Source: Rhodanobacter sp. FW104-R8 (lineage in GTDB: Bacteria; Pseudomonadota; Gammaproteobacteria; Xanthomonadales; Rhodanobacteraceae). From it: DNA of 64,000 nucleotides. Positions within the stretch are counted from its first letter, which is position 1. Every line of letters begins with the position of its first letter. The position numbers and the translations under genes were made by a program. The notes below the pieces were generated by a model that did not search any database, had not been told where the DNA came from, and worked only from the letters and a program-made list of their open reading frames with translations. The stretch lies in assembly GCF_001617365.1 (NCBI RefSeq), contig NZ_LVJR01000029.1, positions 124,001 through 188,000 on the forward strand. The letters run 5' to 3'. Positions 43,535 to 55,273 of this stretch are shown here, piece by piece.

Positions 43535-45418
43535 CTAGACCGACAGCGTCTTGAGCTTGCGGTGGCCGTGGATCGCCGCGGTGAACGCGTGGGTCAGCGT
43601 CACCGAGGTGAACAGCGAGGTCAGGATGCCGATCATCAGCGTCACGCCGAAGCCCTTGATCGCGCCGGTACCCATCGTGGTCAGCGCCAGGGCGGCGATC
43701 AGGTGGGTGACGTTGGCGTCGAGGATGGTGGACCAGGCCTTCTCGTAACCGGCGCGGATCGCCGCGTGCGGACTGGAGCCGTTGCGCAGTTCCTCGCGCA
43801 CGCGCTCGCAGATCAGCACGTTGGCGTCGATCGCCATGCCCAGGGTCAGCACGATGCCGGCCACGCCCGGCATGGTCAGGGTGACGCCGATCAGCGACAT
43901 CACCGCCACCAGGATCACCAGGTTGAAGAACAGCGCGATGTCCGCGACCAGGCCGAACAGCTTGTAGTAGATCGCCGCCGCCAGCAGCACCAGGGCCAGG
44001 CCCAGCAGCACCGCCTTGAAGCCCTTGTCGATGTTGTCCTGGCCCAGGCTGGCGCCGATCACGCCTTCCTCGACGATGTCCATCGGCGCGGCCAGCGCGC
44101 CGCCCTTGAGCAGCAGGGCGAGGTCGGAGGCCTCCTTCGGGCTGCCCAGGCCGGTGGTCTGGAACTGCCTGCTGAAGGGGCTCTGGATGGTGGCGTCGTT
44201 GATCACCGTCTCGGTGACCTTGGGCACGCGCACTTCCTTGCCGTCGATCACCTTCGTCTCGTAGACCTGCTCCACGTACAGCACAGCCATCGGCTTGCCG
44301 ACGTTGGCGTTGGTGAAGTCGCCCATCTTCTTGGCGCCGGCCGCGTTCAGGGTGACGTCGACCTTCGGCGTGCCGCTCTGCTGGTCGATGCCCGAGGAGG
44401 CATCCACCAGCTGGTTGCCGGTCACGATGATCTGCTTGCTCACCAGCACCGGCAGGTTGCTGCCGCGCATGTAGTACAGGTTGGCATCCGGCGGGATGTT
44501 GCCGGTGCGCGCCGCTTCCGCCGCGCGGGGGTCGCCGGGCTGGCCGATGCCGGGCCGGTACTGCAAGGTGGCGACCGCGCCGATCAGCTTCTTCGCCTCG
44601 GTCGGGTCCTGCACGCCGGCCAGCTCGACCACGATGCGGCTGTCGCCCTGCTGCTGGATCAGCGGCTCGGACACGCCCAGCGCGTTGATGCGGTTGCGCA
44701 GCGTGCCCAGGTTCTGGGTGATCGCGCTGCGCGACAGCTCGCGCAGCTTCTCGGGCTTGACCGTCACGTTCAGCACGTAGCGGTCGCCGGTGCTGGCGCC
44801 GGAGGACACCAGCAGGTCGGTGTATTCGTTGGCGATCGCGTCGGACGCGGTGGAGCGGTCGTCGGCCGAGCGCAGGATCACCGCGATGCCCTGGCCGCCC
44901 GCGGCATTGCGGGTGACCGATTCGTAACGGATGTTCTTGTCGCGCAGCAGCGCGCGGATGTCGTCGGCGTAGCTGTTTTCCTGCTTCTCGATCGCGTCCT
45001 TCTGGTCGACCTGCATCAGGAAGTGCACGCCGCCCTGCAGATCCAGGCCCAGCGGCATCGCACGGGCGCCGATCGCGCCAAGCCAGCCCGGCACGTTGGA
45101 CTGCAGCTTGAACGCCACCGTGTAGCCGTCGCCCAGCGCCGCCTTGATCGCGTCGGCGCCGCTCTTCTGCACGTCGGAGTTGACGAACGTGGCCAGCAGG
45201 TGGTCGCCCTCCACGAACACCCGGGTGACCGCGATGTTCTTGGCGGTCAGCGCCGCGGTCACCTTCTGCTGCACCGACTGGTCGATCGGCGGTGCGTCGC
45301 GGTTGGCCGTGACCTGCACCGCCGGCACCGGGGGAAATGCATTCGGCAAGGCGTAGATGACGCCGAACAGCATCACCAACGCGACCAGCGCGTACTTCCA
45401 GCGGGGAAAATCACTCAT
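43535..45418 (-). CDS. secD: Protein translocase subunit SecD
   Basis: A 627-residue inner-membrane protein with one N-terminal membrane helix (about residues 8-26), a large periplasmic region (P1 head and base; LGLDLQGGVHFLMQVD and the ALGVSEPLIQQQGDSRIVVELAGVQD block), and five C-terminal helices with GMAIDANVLICERVREEL and THLIAALALTTMGTGAIKGFGVTL. Works with SecF and YajC to complete protein export. The order yajC-secD-secF is conserved. Confidence 0.98.
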   Translation of the reverse strand: MSDFPRWKYALVALVMLFGVIYALPNAFPPVPAVQVTANRDAPPIDQSVQQKVTAALTAKNIAVTRVFVEGDHLLATFVNSDVQKSGADAIKAALGDGYTVAFKLQSNVPGWLGAIGARAMPLGLDLQGGVHFLMQVDQKDAIEKQENSYADDIRALLRDKNIRYESVTRNAAGGQGIAVILRSADDRSTASDAIANEYTDLLVSSGASTGDRYVLNVTVKPEKLRELSRSAITQNLGTLRNRINALGVSEPLIQQQGDSRIVVELAGVQDPTEAKKLIGAVATLQYRPGIGQPGDPRAAEAARTGNIPPDANLYYMRGSNLPVLVSKQIIVTGNQLVDASSGIDQQSGTPKVDVTLNAAGAKKMGDFTNANVGKPMAVLYVEQVYETKVIDGKEVRVPKVTETVINDATIQSPFSRQFQTTGLGSPKEASDLALLLKGGALAAPMDIVEEGVIGASLGQDNIDKGFKAVLLGLALVLLAAAIYYKLFGLVADIALFFNLVILVAVMSLIGVTLTMPGVAGIVLTLGMAIDANVLICERVREELRNGSSPHAAIRAGYEKAWSTILDANVTHLIAALALTTMGTGAIKGFGVTLMIGILTSLFTSVTLTHAFTAAIHGHRKLKTLSV

Positions 45419-45461
45419 GATCCGGTCCTTTGCGATCGTCCGTGATCGCGAACGTCAAGAA

Positions 45462-45479
45462 GCGGCCGTCCGTGGCCGC
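45462..45479. repeat. GCGGCC hairpin between yajC and secD
   Basis: GCGGCC/GGCCGC with a 6-base centre GTCCGT; near-copy of the 43502 hairpin with G for A at two places, also preceded by AA. Confidence 0.65.
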
Positions 45480-45518
45480 GCTTTCGATGGGAATGCATCA
45501 CCCTCGGGTGCCGCCGGC

Positions 45519-45848
45519 TCACGCGGACTTCAACGAGCCCTTGGGCAGCACCTGCTGGACCGCGGCTTTCTGCACCTTGACCTTCACGTTGGGCGCGATC
45601 TCGACCGTGATGAAGGTCTCGCCCACCTCGTCCACGCGCCCGGCGATGCCGCCGTTGGTGACCACCTCGTCGCCCTTGGCCAGGCCGGCGATCAGCGCGC
45701 GATGCTCCTTCTGCCGCTTCATCTGCGGGCGGATCATCATGAAGTACATCAGGCCGAACAGCACCACCATCATGATGATCATGGACATGCCGCCGCCCTG
45801 CGGCTGCGGAGCAGCCTGGGCGATCACGGGAGAGATCGGAAAACTCAT
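45519..45848 (-). CDS. yajC: Preprotein translocase accessory protein YajC
   Basis: A 109-residue single-span inner-membrane protein that associates with SecDF. One hydrophobic helix (about 18-38, MSMIIMMVVLFGLMYFMMI) is followed by RPQMKRQKEHRALIAGLAKGDEVVTNGGIAGRV, the defining YajC block. It lies in the 165-base-spaced run tgt-yajC-secD. A CATAAT box on this strand near 45913-45918 may give it its own promoter. Confidence 0.97.
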   Translation of the reverse strand: MSFPISPVIAQAAPQPQGGGMSMIIMMVVLFGLMYFMMIRPQMKRQKEHRALIAGLAKGDEVVTNGGIAGRVDEVGETFITVEIAPNVKVKVQKAAVQQVLPKGSLKSA

Positions 45849-46013
45849 GGTTTGTCTCGCAAGTTATGGCGCCGCCGGGGATTTCAGCTGAACGCTCGAT
45901 AAAAGATTCTCGATTATGCCATGCACCCCCGGGCCATGCACGATGCCGCTGGCTGATCCCTGATGAGGGCAGCCGGCACCCGATGCAAGGCCATTTCGGC
46001 GGGTTCGCGCCCC

Positions 46014-47285
<1,272 letters not shown>

Positions 47286-48350
47286 TCACACGCCGTGGGG
47301 CAGGATCAGCATGGCGTCGCCGTAGGAGAAGAAGCGGTAGCGCTGCTCGACCGCGTGGCGGTACGCGCCGAGCATGAACTCGCGCCCGGCCAGCGCCGAC
47401 ACCAGCATCAGCAGGGTCGATTGCGGCAGGTGGAAGTTGGTGATCAGGCCGTCGATGCTGGTGAAGCGGTAGCCGGGGAAGATGAAGATCTGCGTCTCGC
47501 CGGCGAACGGGTGCAGCTCGCCGTCCTTGCTGGCGCTTTCCAGCGCGCGCACCACGGTGGTGCCGACGGCGATCACCCGCCCGCCGTTCGCGCGGGTGCG
47601 GCGGATCTGTCCGATCAGGTGCGCTCCGACGTTGAGCCACTCGCGGTGCATGCGGTGGTCCTTCAGGTCGTCCACCCGCACCGGCTGGAACGTGCCGGCG
47701 CCGACATGCAGGGTGACGTAGCCGAACTCGACGCCGCGCTCGCGCAGCCTGGCCAGGATCGCCTCGTCGAAATGCAGGCCGGCGGTGGGCGCCGCCACCG
47801 CGCCGGGCTCGCGCGCGAACACGGTCTGGTAGCGCTCCATGTCGCTGGCGTCGGCGTGCCGCACGATGTACGGCGGCAACGGCATCTCGCCCAGCTTCAG
47901 CAGCAGCTTCTCCAGCGGCTCCGGCGCCTCGAAACGCAGCCGGAAGAAGCTCTCGTCGCGGCCCAGCACCACCGCATGGCTGCCGTCGGCCAGCTCGATC
48001 CGCGCGCCCTCCTTCGGCTTCTTGCTCACGCCCAGCTGCACCACCGCCTCGTGCGCGCCGGTGACCCGCTCGATCAGGATCTCCACCGCGCCGCCGGTGT
48101 CCTTGCGCCCGTACAGCCGCGCCGGCAGCACGCGGGTGTCGTTGAACACCAGCAGGTCGCCCGGCCGCAGGAAATCGGGCAGCTCGCGGAACCGGCGGTC
48201 CTGCCGCGACTGCGCCGCCACGTCGAGCAGCAGCAGCCGGCTGGACGAACGCTCGGGCAGCGGCGCCTGCGCGATCAGCTCGGGCGGCAGGTCGAAATCG
48301 AAATCGGACTTCTTCAAGGCAGGTGCGGCCGGGATCGGGGAACGGGGCAT
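47286..48350 (-). CDS. queA: S-adenosylmethionine:tRNA ribosyltransferase-isomerase
   Basis: A 354-residue enzyme that transfers and isomerises the ribosyl part of SAM onto preQ1-tRNA, giving epoxyqueuosine. Diagnostic blocks: [69 protein letters not shown] and [18 protein letters not shown]. The ATG at 48350 is used; a TTG at 48317 would begin right at the conserved LKKSDFDF and is a fair alternative. First of the queA-tgt-yajC-secDF run. Confidence 0.97.
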   Translation of the reverse strand: MPRSPIPAAPALKKSDFDFDLPPELIAQAPLPERSSSRLLLLDVAAQSRQDRRFRELPDFLRPGDLLVFNDTRVLPARLYGRKDTGGAVEILIERVTGAHEAVVQLGVSKKPKEGARIELADGSHAVVLGRDESFFRLRFEAPEPLEKLLLKLGEMPLPPYIVRHADASDMERYQTVFAREPGAVAAPTAGLHFDEAILARLRERGVEFGYVTLHVGAGTFQPVRVDDLKDHRMHREWLNVGAHLIGQIRRTRANGGRVIAVGTTVVRALESASKDGELHPFAGETQIFIFPGYRFTSIDGLITNFHLPQSTLLMLVSALAGREFMLGAYRHAVEQRYRFFSYGDAMLILPHGV

Positions 48351-48383
48351 TATCCCGCAGCGCGCCGATTCCGGCGCAACCGC

Positions 48384-48986
48384 CTACAACCAGCCCTTTT
48401 GCCGCGCCAGCCGATAGGCCTCGATGCGGTTGGCGACGCCGAGCTTGCCGATCGCCTCGGACAGGTAATTGCGCACGGTGCCGTGCGACAGGTTCAACTG
48501 CGCGGCGATATCGCCCGCCGACTGCCCTTCGCCGGCCAGTCGCAACACCTGGCGTTCGCGGTCGTTCAGCGGATCGGCTTCGGACCATGCCTCCAGCGCC
48601 AGCTGCGGGTCGATCGCGCGGCCGCCGCGATGCACGGTGCGCAAGGCCTCGGCGAGGTTCTCGGCGGGAGCGTCCTTCAGCAGGTAGCCGGACACGCCGG
48701 CATCCAGCGCGCGGCGCAGGAAACCGGGACGCGCGAACGTGGTGACGATGACCACCTTGATCGGCAGTCCCTGCCGCTGGATGCGCTGCGCCAGTTCCAG
48801 CCCGGTCAGGCCGGGCATCTCGATGTCGGTGACCAGCACGTCGGGCTTCAGCCGTTGCAGCTCGCGCCACGCCGCCTCGCCGTCGGCGGCGGAACCGAGC
48901 ACCTCGATGTCGCTCTCCAGGTTCAGCAGCGCGGACAGTGCACCGCGCACCATCGCCTGGTCCTCGGCCAGCAGCACCCGGATCAT
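48384..48986 (-). CDS. NarL/DesR-type response regulator
   Basis: A 200-residue two-component regulator: receiver domain (1-120) with phospho-acceptor Asp54 in VLVTDIEMPG and Lys in GYLLKDAPAEN, then a LuxR-type helix-turn-helix (NDRERQVLRLAGEGQSAGDIAAQLNLSHGTVRNYLSEAIGKLG). It closely resembles B. subtilis DesR/YvfU-class regulators. It lies 75 bases after the sensor kinase gene and presumably controls the ABC transporter genes of the same cluster. Confidence 0.93.
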   Translation of the reverse strand: MIRVLLAEDQAMVRGALSALLNLESDIEVLGSAADGEAAWRELQRLKPDVLVTDIEMPGLTGLELAQRIQRQGLPIKVVIVTTFARPGFLRRALDAGVSGYLLKDAPAENLAEALRTVHRGGRAIDPQLALEAWSEADPLNDRERQVLRLAGEGQSAGDIAAQLNLSHGTVRNYLSEAIGKLGVANRIEAYRLARQKGWL

Positions 48987-49061
48987 GCGATGGCTCCACG
49001 GCGTCCGCGCGAGTGAAGGATTGGCGTCATGGTCTGTGCGGGCATGGGAACACGAATGGGC

Positions 49062-50291
49062 TCACGCGACGGGGCGATCCGGAAGCGGGTGCGCCAGCGG
49101 CCCGGCCGTCGACGGATCCGGCGCCGACCGGGACGATTCGACCAGGCGCATGATCGGCAGCGGCACCACCACCCGCAGACGCGATCCCTGGCCGCGCGGC
49201 GACTCGAACGCGAGCGTGCCGCCGAGCGCGCGCACCCGCTCGCGCATGCCGCTCAGGCCATTGCCGTCGCTCGCGATGCCGCCGCGGCCATTGTCGCTGA
49301 TCTGCAGGCAGACGCTGCCCCGCTCGCGCGCCATTTCGACCCGGGCCCGGCTGGCACCGGCGTGGCGCGCGATGTTGGTCACCGCCTCGCGCAAGACCAG
49401 CGACAGGCCACGCTCGATGTCGCCCGGCAGGTCGGCGGGCAGCTCGCCGTAATCCAGATGCACCCGCGAGGATTCCAGCAGCAGCCGCGCCGAAGCCATC
49501 TCGGCGGCGAGATCGGTGGCGCGGATGCCGGTGACGGCGCAGCGCACTTCCGCCAGGGCGTGCCGCGCGACCTTTTCCGCTTCCTCGACCTCGCGCCGGG
49601 CGGCCTCGACGTCGCGGTCGAACAGCTTGCGCGACAGTTCCAGCTTCAGCGTGATCAGCGACAACGTATGCCCGAGCAGGTCGTGCAGGTCGCGTCCGAT
49701 CCGTTCGCGCTCCGCCGTGGCGGCGAGCCGGCGCACCTCGTCGTGCGAAAGGCTGAGCGCAGCGTCCTTCTCGTGGTGGATCTGCTCGACCGTGACGATG
49801 GTGCAGATCACGAACACCGTGACCGGCATGATCACCAGCAGCGACTGCGGATAGCCGATCCACCAGGCCAGCGCCACGTAGATGGCATTGAGCAGCAGCA
49901 CCTGGATCACATAGCTGCGGAAGCGCCGGATGTCGCAATGGGTCAGCATCACGCAGGCGTACACGAAATAGCTGAGCCCGCTGGGATACCAGCGCAGCAG
50001 GCCGAAACACAGCGCTGCCATGCCCCACGCATGGAGATACGCCGTTCGCCGCGGAGCCAGCTGCACCTTGGCGAACAGCAGCAGGAACACCGGATACGAG
50101 CCCAGCGTGCACAACAGCCACGTCAGGGTGTAGCCATGCAGGCCACGATCGAACAGCGGCGTGATGAAGATCCACAGCGACCACAGCAGGTGCACGCTGT
50201 CGGCCCACGGCGACTTGCCGCGGCGCAGGTCGTCGGCCACCGCGGAATCGGGTGCCGGCATGAACCATCGGGCGATCGAGGCGGGGATCAT
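49062..50291 (-). CDS. DesK-type membrane sensor histidine kinase
   Basis: A 409-residue kinase with five or six N-terminal membrane helices (about residues 30-175) and no periplasmic sensor domain, then a HisKA_3 dimerisation domain with the phospho-His in ERERIGRDLHDLLGHTLSLI and an HATPase_c domain (LREAVTNIARHAG N-box; DNGRGG; GLSGMRERV). DesK-type kinases sense bilayer state through their membrane helices. The C-terminal 35 residues are Pro/Ser-rich and unconserved. Placed between the ABC permease and the response regulator. Confidence 0.93.
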   Translation of the reverse strand: MIPASIARWFMPAPDSAVADDLRRGKSPWADSVHLLWSLWIFITPLFDRGLHGYTLTWLLCTLGSYPVFLLLFAKVQLAPRRTAYLHAWGMAALCFGLLRWYPSGLSYFVYACVMLTHCDIRRFRSYVIQVLLLNAIYVALAWWIGYPQSLLVIMPVTVFVICTIVTVEQIHHEKDAALSLSHDEVRRLAATAERERIGRDLHDLLGHTLSLITLKLELSRKLFDRDVEAARREVEEAEKVARHALAEVRCAVTGIRATDLAAEMASARLLLESSRVHLDYGELPADLPGDIERGLSLVLREAVTNIARHAGASRARVEMARERGSVCLQISDNGRGGIASDGNGLSGMRERVRALGGTLAFESPRGQGSRLRVVVPLPIMRLVESSRSAPDPSTAGPLAHPLPDRPVA

Positions 50292-50335
50292 GGCATGGTC
50301 TGTCGCTGGCGGTCGGCTCTGCTGGGCATGCTACT

Positions 50336-51124
50336 TCAACCGTACCGGCGCAAGCGCCGCGCCGCCATCAAAAGGAAGGCCGCGGCAAAGCCGATCAGCG
50401 CCAGCACATGGCCACGCAGCGGGCCCTCGTTCATGCCCACCGCCGCCAGCGCCAGCCGGTCCAGGTGGTAGCTCGGCCACACCGGCGCGATCCGCTGCAG
50501 GAACGCCGGCAGCATCGGCAGCGGCATCCACAGGCCGGACAGGAACGACATCGGCAGGTAGATCAGGTTAAGCATGCCGGGCGCGCCCTGGCCCTTGATC
50601 AGGGTGCCGACGAACATGCCCAGCGCGCAGAACGGCAGCACGCCGAGCATGCCGGTGAGCAGCAGCGCCCCGGCCTGCGCCGGGGCCAGCGCCACGTGGC
50701 CCAGCGACAGCGCCATCGCCAGCAGCAGCAGGATCAGCACTCCGGCAGCCACCATCGCCATCAGCATCTTGCCCAGCAGGTAGGCACCCGGCGGCATCGG
50801 CAGCGCGCGCTTGAAGGTCAGCAGGCCGCCGTCGCGCTCCAGCGCCAGCGACACGCCGAAACCGAACAGGCCCGGGCTCATCACGCCGAACACGCCGTAG
50901 CTGGCCAGCAGGTAGCGCGCTGCGTCGGCGCCGTTCGACTTCGCCATCAGCACGCCGAACAGCAGGTAGAACATCGCCGGAAACAGCATCACCGGCAGCA
51001 TGAAGCCGGGGGCGCGCAGGTAGCGCAGGCATTCGCTGCGGGCCTCCTCCAGGTAGGCGCCGATGACACGGCAGTGCGGCATCGCCGGCGGGGCCGCTTC
51101 GTTGGCAGGCATGACGGTTTCCAT
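50336..51124 (-). CDS. ABC-2 type transporter permease
   Basis: A 262-residue inner-membrane protein with six membrane segments: GFMLPVMLFPAMFYLLFGVL at about 40-60, then the ABC-2 style GYxxxERxxG-like ALERDGGLLTFKRALPMPPGAYLLGKM, and NLIYLPMSFLSGLWMPLPMLPAFLQRIAPVWPSYH, typical of drug and lipid exporters (YvfS/LnrM class). It starts one base after the ATPase gene ends and forms one exporter with it. Only one permease is present, so it probably works as a homodimer. Confidence 0.92.
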   Translation of the reverse strand: METVMPANEAAPPAMPHCRVIGAYLEEARSECLRYLRAPGFMLPVMLFPAMFYLLFGVLMAKSNGADAARYLLASYGVFGVMSPGLFGFGVSLALERDGGLLTFKRALPMPPGAYLLGKMLMAMVAAGVLILLLLAMALSLGHVALAPAQAGALLLTGMLGVLPFCALGMFVGTLIKGQGAPGMLNLIYLPMSFLSGLWMPLPMLPAFLQRIAPVWPSYHLDRLALAAVGMNEGPLRGHVLALIGFAAAFLLMAARRLRRYG

Positions 51125-51125
51125 C

Positions 51126-52055
<930 letters not shown>

Positions 52056-52345
52056 GGAAGTCCTCCGCTGCCGTGCATCCTGGGCTGCACCCGGCCCCGG
52101 CCGACAGTCGCCGGCGTCAACCGGCGCGGATGACAGCCGTCACCCGCTGCGGCGGCACGGGGTTACGGCGGCCTGCGCCGCGGGGTATCCTGACAAGCGT
52201 CGGGGCTCCCGGAAGCACGCCGGACGGCGGCATGAACGCCGAACATCCCGGGGAAATGCGTTCCACCTGGGTTCCCGCCGCGTATCAACCAATATCCGCC
52301 GATCCGGCACGCCGTGCCGCCCGGCGGAGCTACGGAGGATTCATC

Positions 52346-53857
52346 ATGGGTGTGATCAACCAGCTGCGCGAACTGCGCGAATTCGGCGGCAAGCCGCGGA
52401 CCACCGGCCTGGGCGACGCCATCATCGAGCGCATGGCGGCGAGCGATCCCCTGTTGAGCGAGGCGATCGCCGAAGCGGTGGCACGCCATCGCGAGCTGCG
52501 CGCCGAGCTGGGTGCGGCTGGCATGGCTGATTTCCTCAAGCTGGATGAAACCGAGCAGCTCGCCCGGGCGCAGGCCGGCTTCGTCAACTTCTACCCGGAC
52601 GACGCGATCAACCCGTACCTGCCGGCGGCCGCGCGCGGCCCGTGGATCGTCACCCTGAAGGGCGCCGTGGTGCACGACAACGGCGGCTACGGCATGCTCG
52701 GCTTCGGCCACAACAACCCGGCGATCGAGGCTGCGCTGGCGCGTCCGCAGGTGATGGCGAACGTGATGACTCCCAGCGTCTCGCAACTGCGCTTCACCGC
52801 GGCGCTGAACAGGGAGCTGGGCCGCAGCCGCGGCGGCAGCCCGTACGCGCGCTACCTGTGCCTGAACTCCGGCTCCGAGTCGGTCTCGCTGGCCTGCCGC
52901 ATCGCCGACGTCAACGCCAAGGCGATGACCGATGCCGGCGGCCGCCATGCCGGCCGCACGATCAAGCGCCTCGCGGTGAAGGGCGCGTTCCACGGCCGCA
53001 CCGAGGCGCCGGCGCTGTATTCCGACTCCAGCCGCAAGACCTACCAGCAGAACCTCGCAAGCTACCGCCACGAGGACACCCTGATCACGGTCGAGCCGTA
53101 CAGCGTCGAACAGCTGAAGGCGGTGTTCGCCGACGCCGACAAGCACGGCTGGTTCATCGAGGCGATGTTCCTCGAGCCGGTGATGGGCGAAGGCGACCCC
53201 GGCCGCGCGGTGACGCCGGAGTTCTACAAGGCCGCCCGCGCACTCACCGAATCGCACGGCACCCTGCTGCTGGTCGACTCGATCCAGGCGGGCCTGCGCG
53301 CCCATGGCGTGCTGTCGTTCGTCGACTACCCCGGCTTCGAGGGCCTGCCGCCGCCGGACATGGAGACCTTCTCCAAGGCGCTCAACGCCGGCCAGTACCC
53401 GCTGTCGGTGCTGGCCGTCGGCGAGCGCGCCGCCGGGCTGTACCGCAAGGGCATCTACGGCAACACCATGACCGCCAACCCGCGCGCGCTGGACGTGGCG
53501 CTGGCCACGCTGGGCGAACTCAGTGACCAGGTGCGCAGCAACATCCGCGAGCGCGGCAAGGAATTCGTCGACAAGCTCAACGCGCTGAAGGGCGAGCTGG
53601 GTGGCCTGATCACCAAGGTGCAGGGCACCGGCCTGCTGTTCTCCTGCGAACTGGCGCCGGAGTACAAGTGCTACGGCACCGGCTCCACCGAGGAATACCT
53701 GCGCGAGCACGGCGTCGGCGTGATCCACGGCGGCATCAACTCGTTGCGCTTCACCCCGCACTTCAACGTCACCAGCGCGGAGATCGACCTGATCGTCGCC
53801 CACGTGCGCAAGGCGCTGCTGGAAGGCCCGCGCAAGGCCAAGGCCGAGGCCGCCTGA
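52346..53857 (+). CDS. Class-III PLP-dependent aminotransferase
   Basis: A 503-residue fold-type I enzyme. PLP-lysine K344 in METFSKALNAGQYP, a pocket Asp311 in LLLVDSIQAGLRAHG, and CLNSGSESVSLACRIA as the phosphate loop. The Asp is usually followed by Glu (DEVQTG) in this class; here it is D-S-I-Q-A-G, an unusual variant that occurs in a subgroup with a long N-terminal helical extension. Substrate unknown (lysine, ornithine or 4-aminobutyrate-type amines are possible). Starts at 52346 after GGAGG; a longer frame from 52049 runs through non-conserved DNA. The preceding gap (52056-52345) holds no other gene. Confidence 0.88.
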   Translation: MGVINQLRELREFGGKPRTTGLGDAIIERMAASDPLLSEAIAEAVARHRELRAELGAAGMADFLKLDETEQLARAQAGFVNFYPDDAINPYLPAAARGPWIVTLKGAVVHDNGGYGMLGFGHNNPAIEAALARPQVMANVMTPSVSQLRFTAALNRELGRSRGGSPYARYLCLNSGSESVSLACRIADVNAKAMTDAGGRHAGRTIKRLAVKGAFHGRTEAPALYSDSSRKTYQQNLASYRHEDTLITVEPYSVEQLKAVFADADKHGWFIEAMFLEPVMGEGDPGRAVTPEFYKAARALTESHGTLLLVDSIQAGLRAHGVLSFVDYPGFEGLPPPDMETFSKALNAGQYPLSVLAVGERAAGLYRKGIYGNTMTANPRALDVALATLGELSDQVRSNIRERGKEFVDKLNALKGELGGLITKVQGTGLLFSCELAPEYKCYGTGSTEEYLREHGVGVIHGGINSLRFTPHFNVTSAEIDLIVAHVRKALLEGPRKAKAEAA

Positions 53858-54008
53858 CGACAGAGGCCCACACCGGCTGCGGCGATGTACGACACGTCGC
53901 CGCAGCTGAATACTTCATGCACGCAAGGTTTTACGGACTGCCGTGGCGGCGTCCGCCCTGCATAGACTGACAGGGCCGGCAATCGCCGGTCACCAGGGAG
54001 GAGTCACC

Positions 54009-54392
54009 ATGTCGTTGTCACTTCGTCTGCTTGCCATCAGCGCCACCCTCGCCTTCGCCGGCGCCGCCTTCGCGGCTGCTCCGGCCAGCACCGCCCCGTC
54101 AGCCGCCAAGCCGCATTCCGCCCAGCAGCAACGCATGGTCGACTGCAACAAGCAGGCGACCGGCAAGAAAGGCGACGAGCGCAAGGCCTTCATGAGCTCC
54201 TGCCTGAAAGGCCAGAGCACCGCCGCCGCCACTCCTGCCGCCGCGGCACCCGCCGCGATGCCTGCGGCCCATGAGACCCAGCAGGAGAAAATGAAGTCCT
54301 GCAATGCCGACGCCAAGACGAAGGCGCTCAAGGGCACGGATCGCAAGGCGTTCATGAGCAGCTGTCTCAAGGGCGCCCCCGCCACTCCGTAA
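54009..54392 (+). CDS. PsiF repeat protein
   Basis: A 127-residue exported protein: signal peptide ending AFAA-A, an Ala/Thr/Pro-rich linker, and two PsiF repeats, each CNxxAxx[13 protein letters not shown], at about residues 43-65 and 98-122. E. coli PsiF is induced by phosphate starvation; function unknown. Each repeat has two Cys that probably form a disulfide. The ATG at 54009 is preceded by GGAGG; the longer frame from 53943 lacks a signal peptide. Confidence 0.9.
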   Translation: MSLSLRLLAISATLAFAGAAFAAAPASTAPSAAKPHSAQQQRMVDCNKQATGKKGDERKAFMSSCLKGQSTAAATPAAAAPAAMPAAHETQQEKMKSCNADAKTKALKGTDRKAFMSSCLKGAPATP

Positions 54393-54514
54393 TACCCCGG
54401 CTCCCGTCGCCTCTCCGGCCCCGCCGGCGCATGCATGTCCATGCGTGCGCCGGCGGGGCCGCTTCGTTAAGCTCCCCGACTGTCGCGCCCCCGACGCCCG
54501 GAAGACAGCCGCCC

Positions 54515-55159
54515 ATGAAGATCGCCGAAGTCCGCCATCCGCTGATCCAGCACAAGCTCGGCCTGATGCGCCGCGCCGGCATCAGCACCAAGGATTTCCG
54601 CGAGCTGGCCTCCGAGGTCGCCGCGCTGCTCACCTACGAGGCCACCAAGGACCTGGAAACCGTCGAGGAGCAGATCCAGGGCTGGGCCGGCCCGTTGCTG
54701 GTGCACCGGATCAAGGGCAAGAAGATCACCATCGTGCCGATCCTGCGCGCCGGCCTGGGCATGCTGCCCGGCGTGCTCGACATGATCCCGGCCGCCAAGG
54801 TCAGCGTGGTCGGCCTGCAGCGCGACGAGCATTCGCTGCAGCCGGTCGCCTACTACGAAAAACTCAGCGGCCGCATGGACGAGCGCATCGCCCTGATCGT
54901 GGACCCGATGCTGGCCACCGCCGGCACCCTGGTCGCCACCGTCGAGATGCTGAAGGCGGCGGGCTGCAAGCGCATCAAGGGGCTGTTCCTGGTCGCCGCG
55001 CCGGAAGGCCTGAAGCGCATCGAGGCGGTGCATCCCGAGATCGAGATCTACACCGCCGCGATCGACGAACGCCTGAACGAGCACGGCTACATCCTGCCCG
55101 GCCTCGGCGACGCCGGCGACAAGATCTTCGGCACCAAGCAGTTGCCGGCGAACGATTGA
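54515..55159 (+). CDS. upp: Uracil phosphoribosyltransferase
   Basis: A 214-residue pyrimidine salvage enzyme that makes UMP from uracil and PRPP. Signatures: [42 protein letters not shown], and the PRPP loop [19 protein letters not shown]; the C-terminal [17 protein letters not shown] binds uracil. Length is standard (208). The ATG at 54515 is supported by homology. A REP pair follows immediately. Confidence 0.97.
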   Translation: MKIAEVRHPLIQHKLGLMRRAGISTKDFRELASEVAALLTYEATKDLETVEEQIQGWAGPLLVHRIKGKKITIVPILRAGLGMLPGVLDMIPAAKVSVVGLQRDEHSLQPVAYYEKLSGRMDERIALIVDPMLATAGTLVATVEMLKAAGCKRIKGLFLVAAPEGLKRIEAVHPEIEIYTAAIDERLNEHGYILPGLGDAGDKIFGTKQLPAND

Positions 55160-55174
55160 CCCGACACCTACAGC

Positions 55175-55258
55175 GTAGGAGCCCGCTTGCGGGCGATGCT
55201 TTTGCCCGACCCCAAATGGCGATCAAGGCAGGAGCATCGCCCGCAAGCGGGCTCCTAC
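55175..55258. repeat. Paired REP element, GTAGGAGCCC family, between upp and pip
   Basis: Arms GTAGGAGCCCGCTTGCGGGC and GCCCGCAAGCGGGCTCCTAC face each other across about 44 bases with nearly perfect inversion. It lies between convergent genes and could serve as a bidirectional stop. Confidence 0.88.
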
Positions 55259-55273
55259 CCGCCATCGCTCGCC

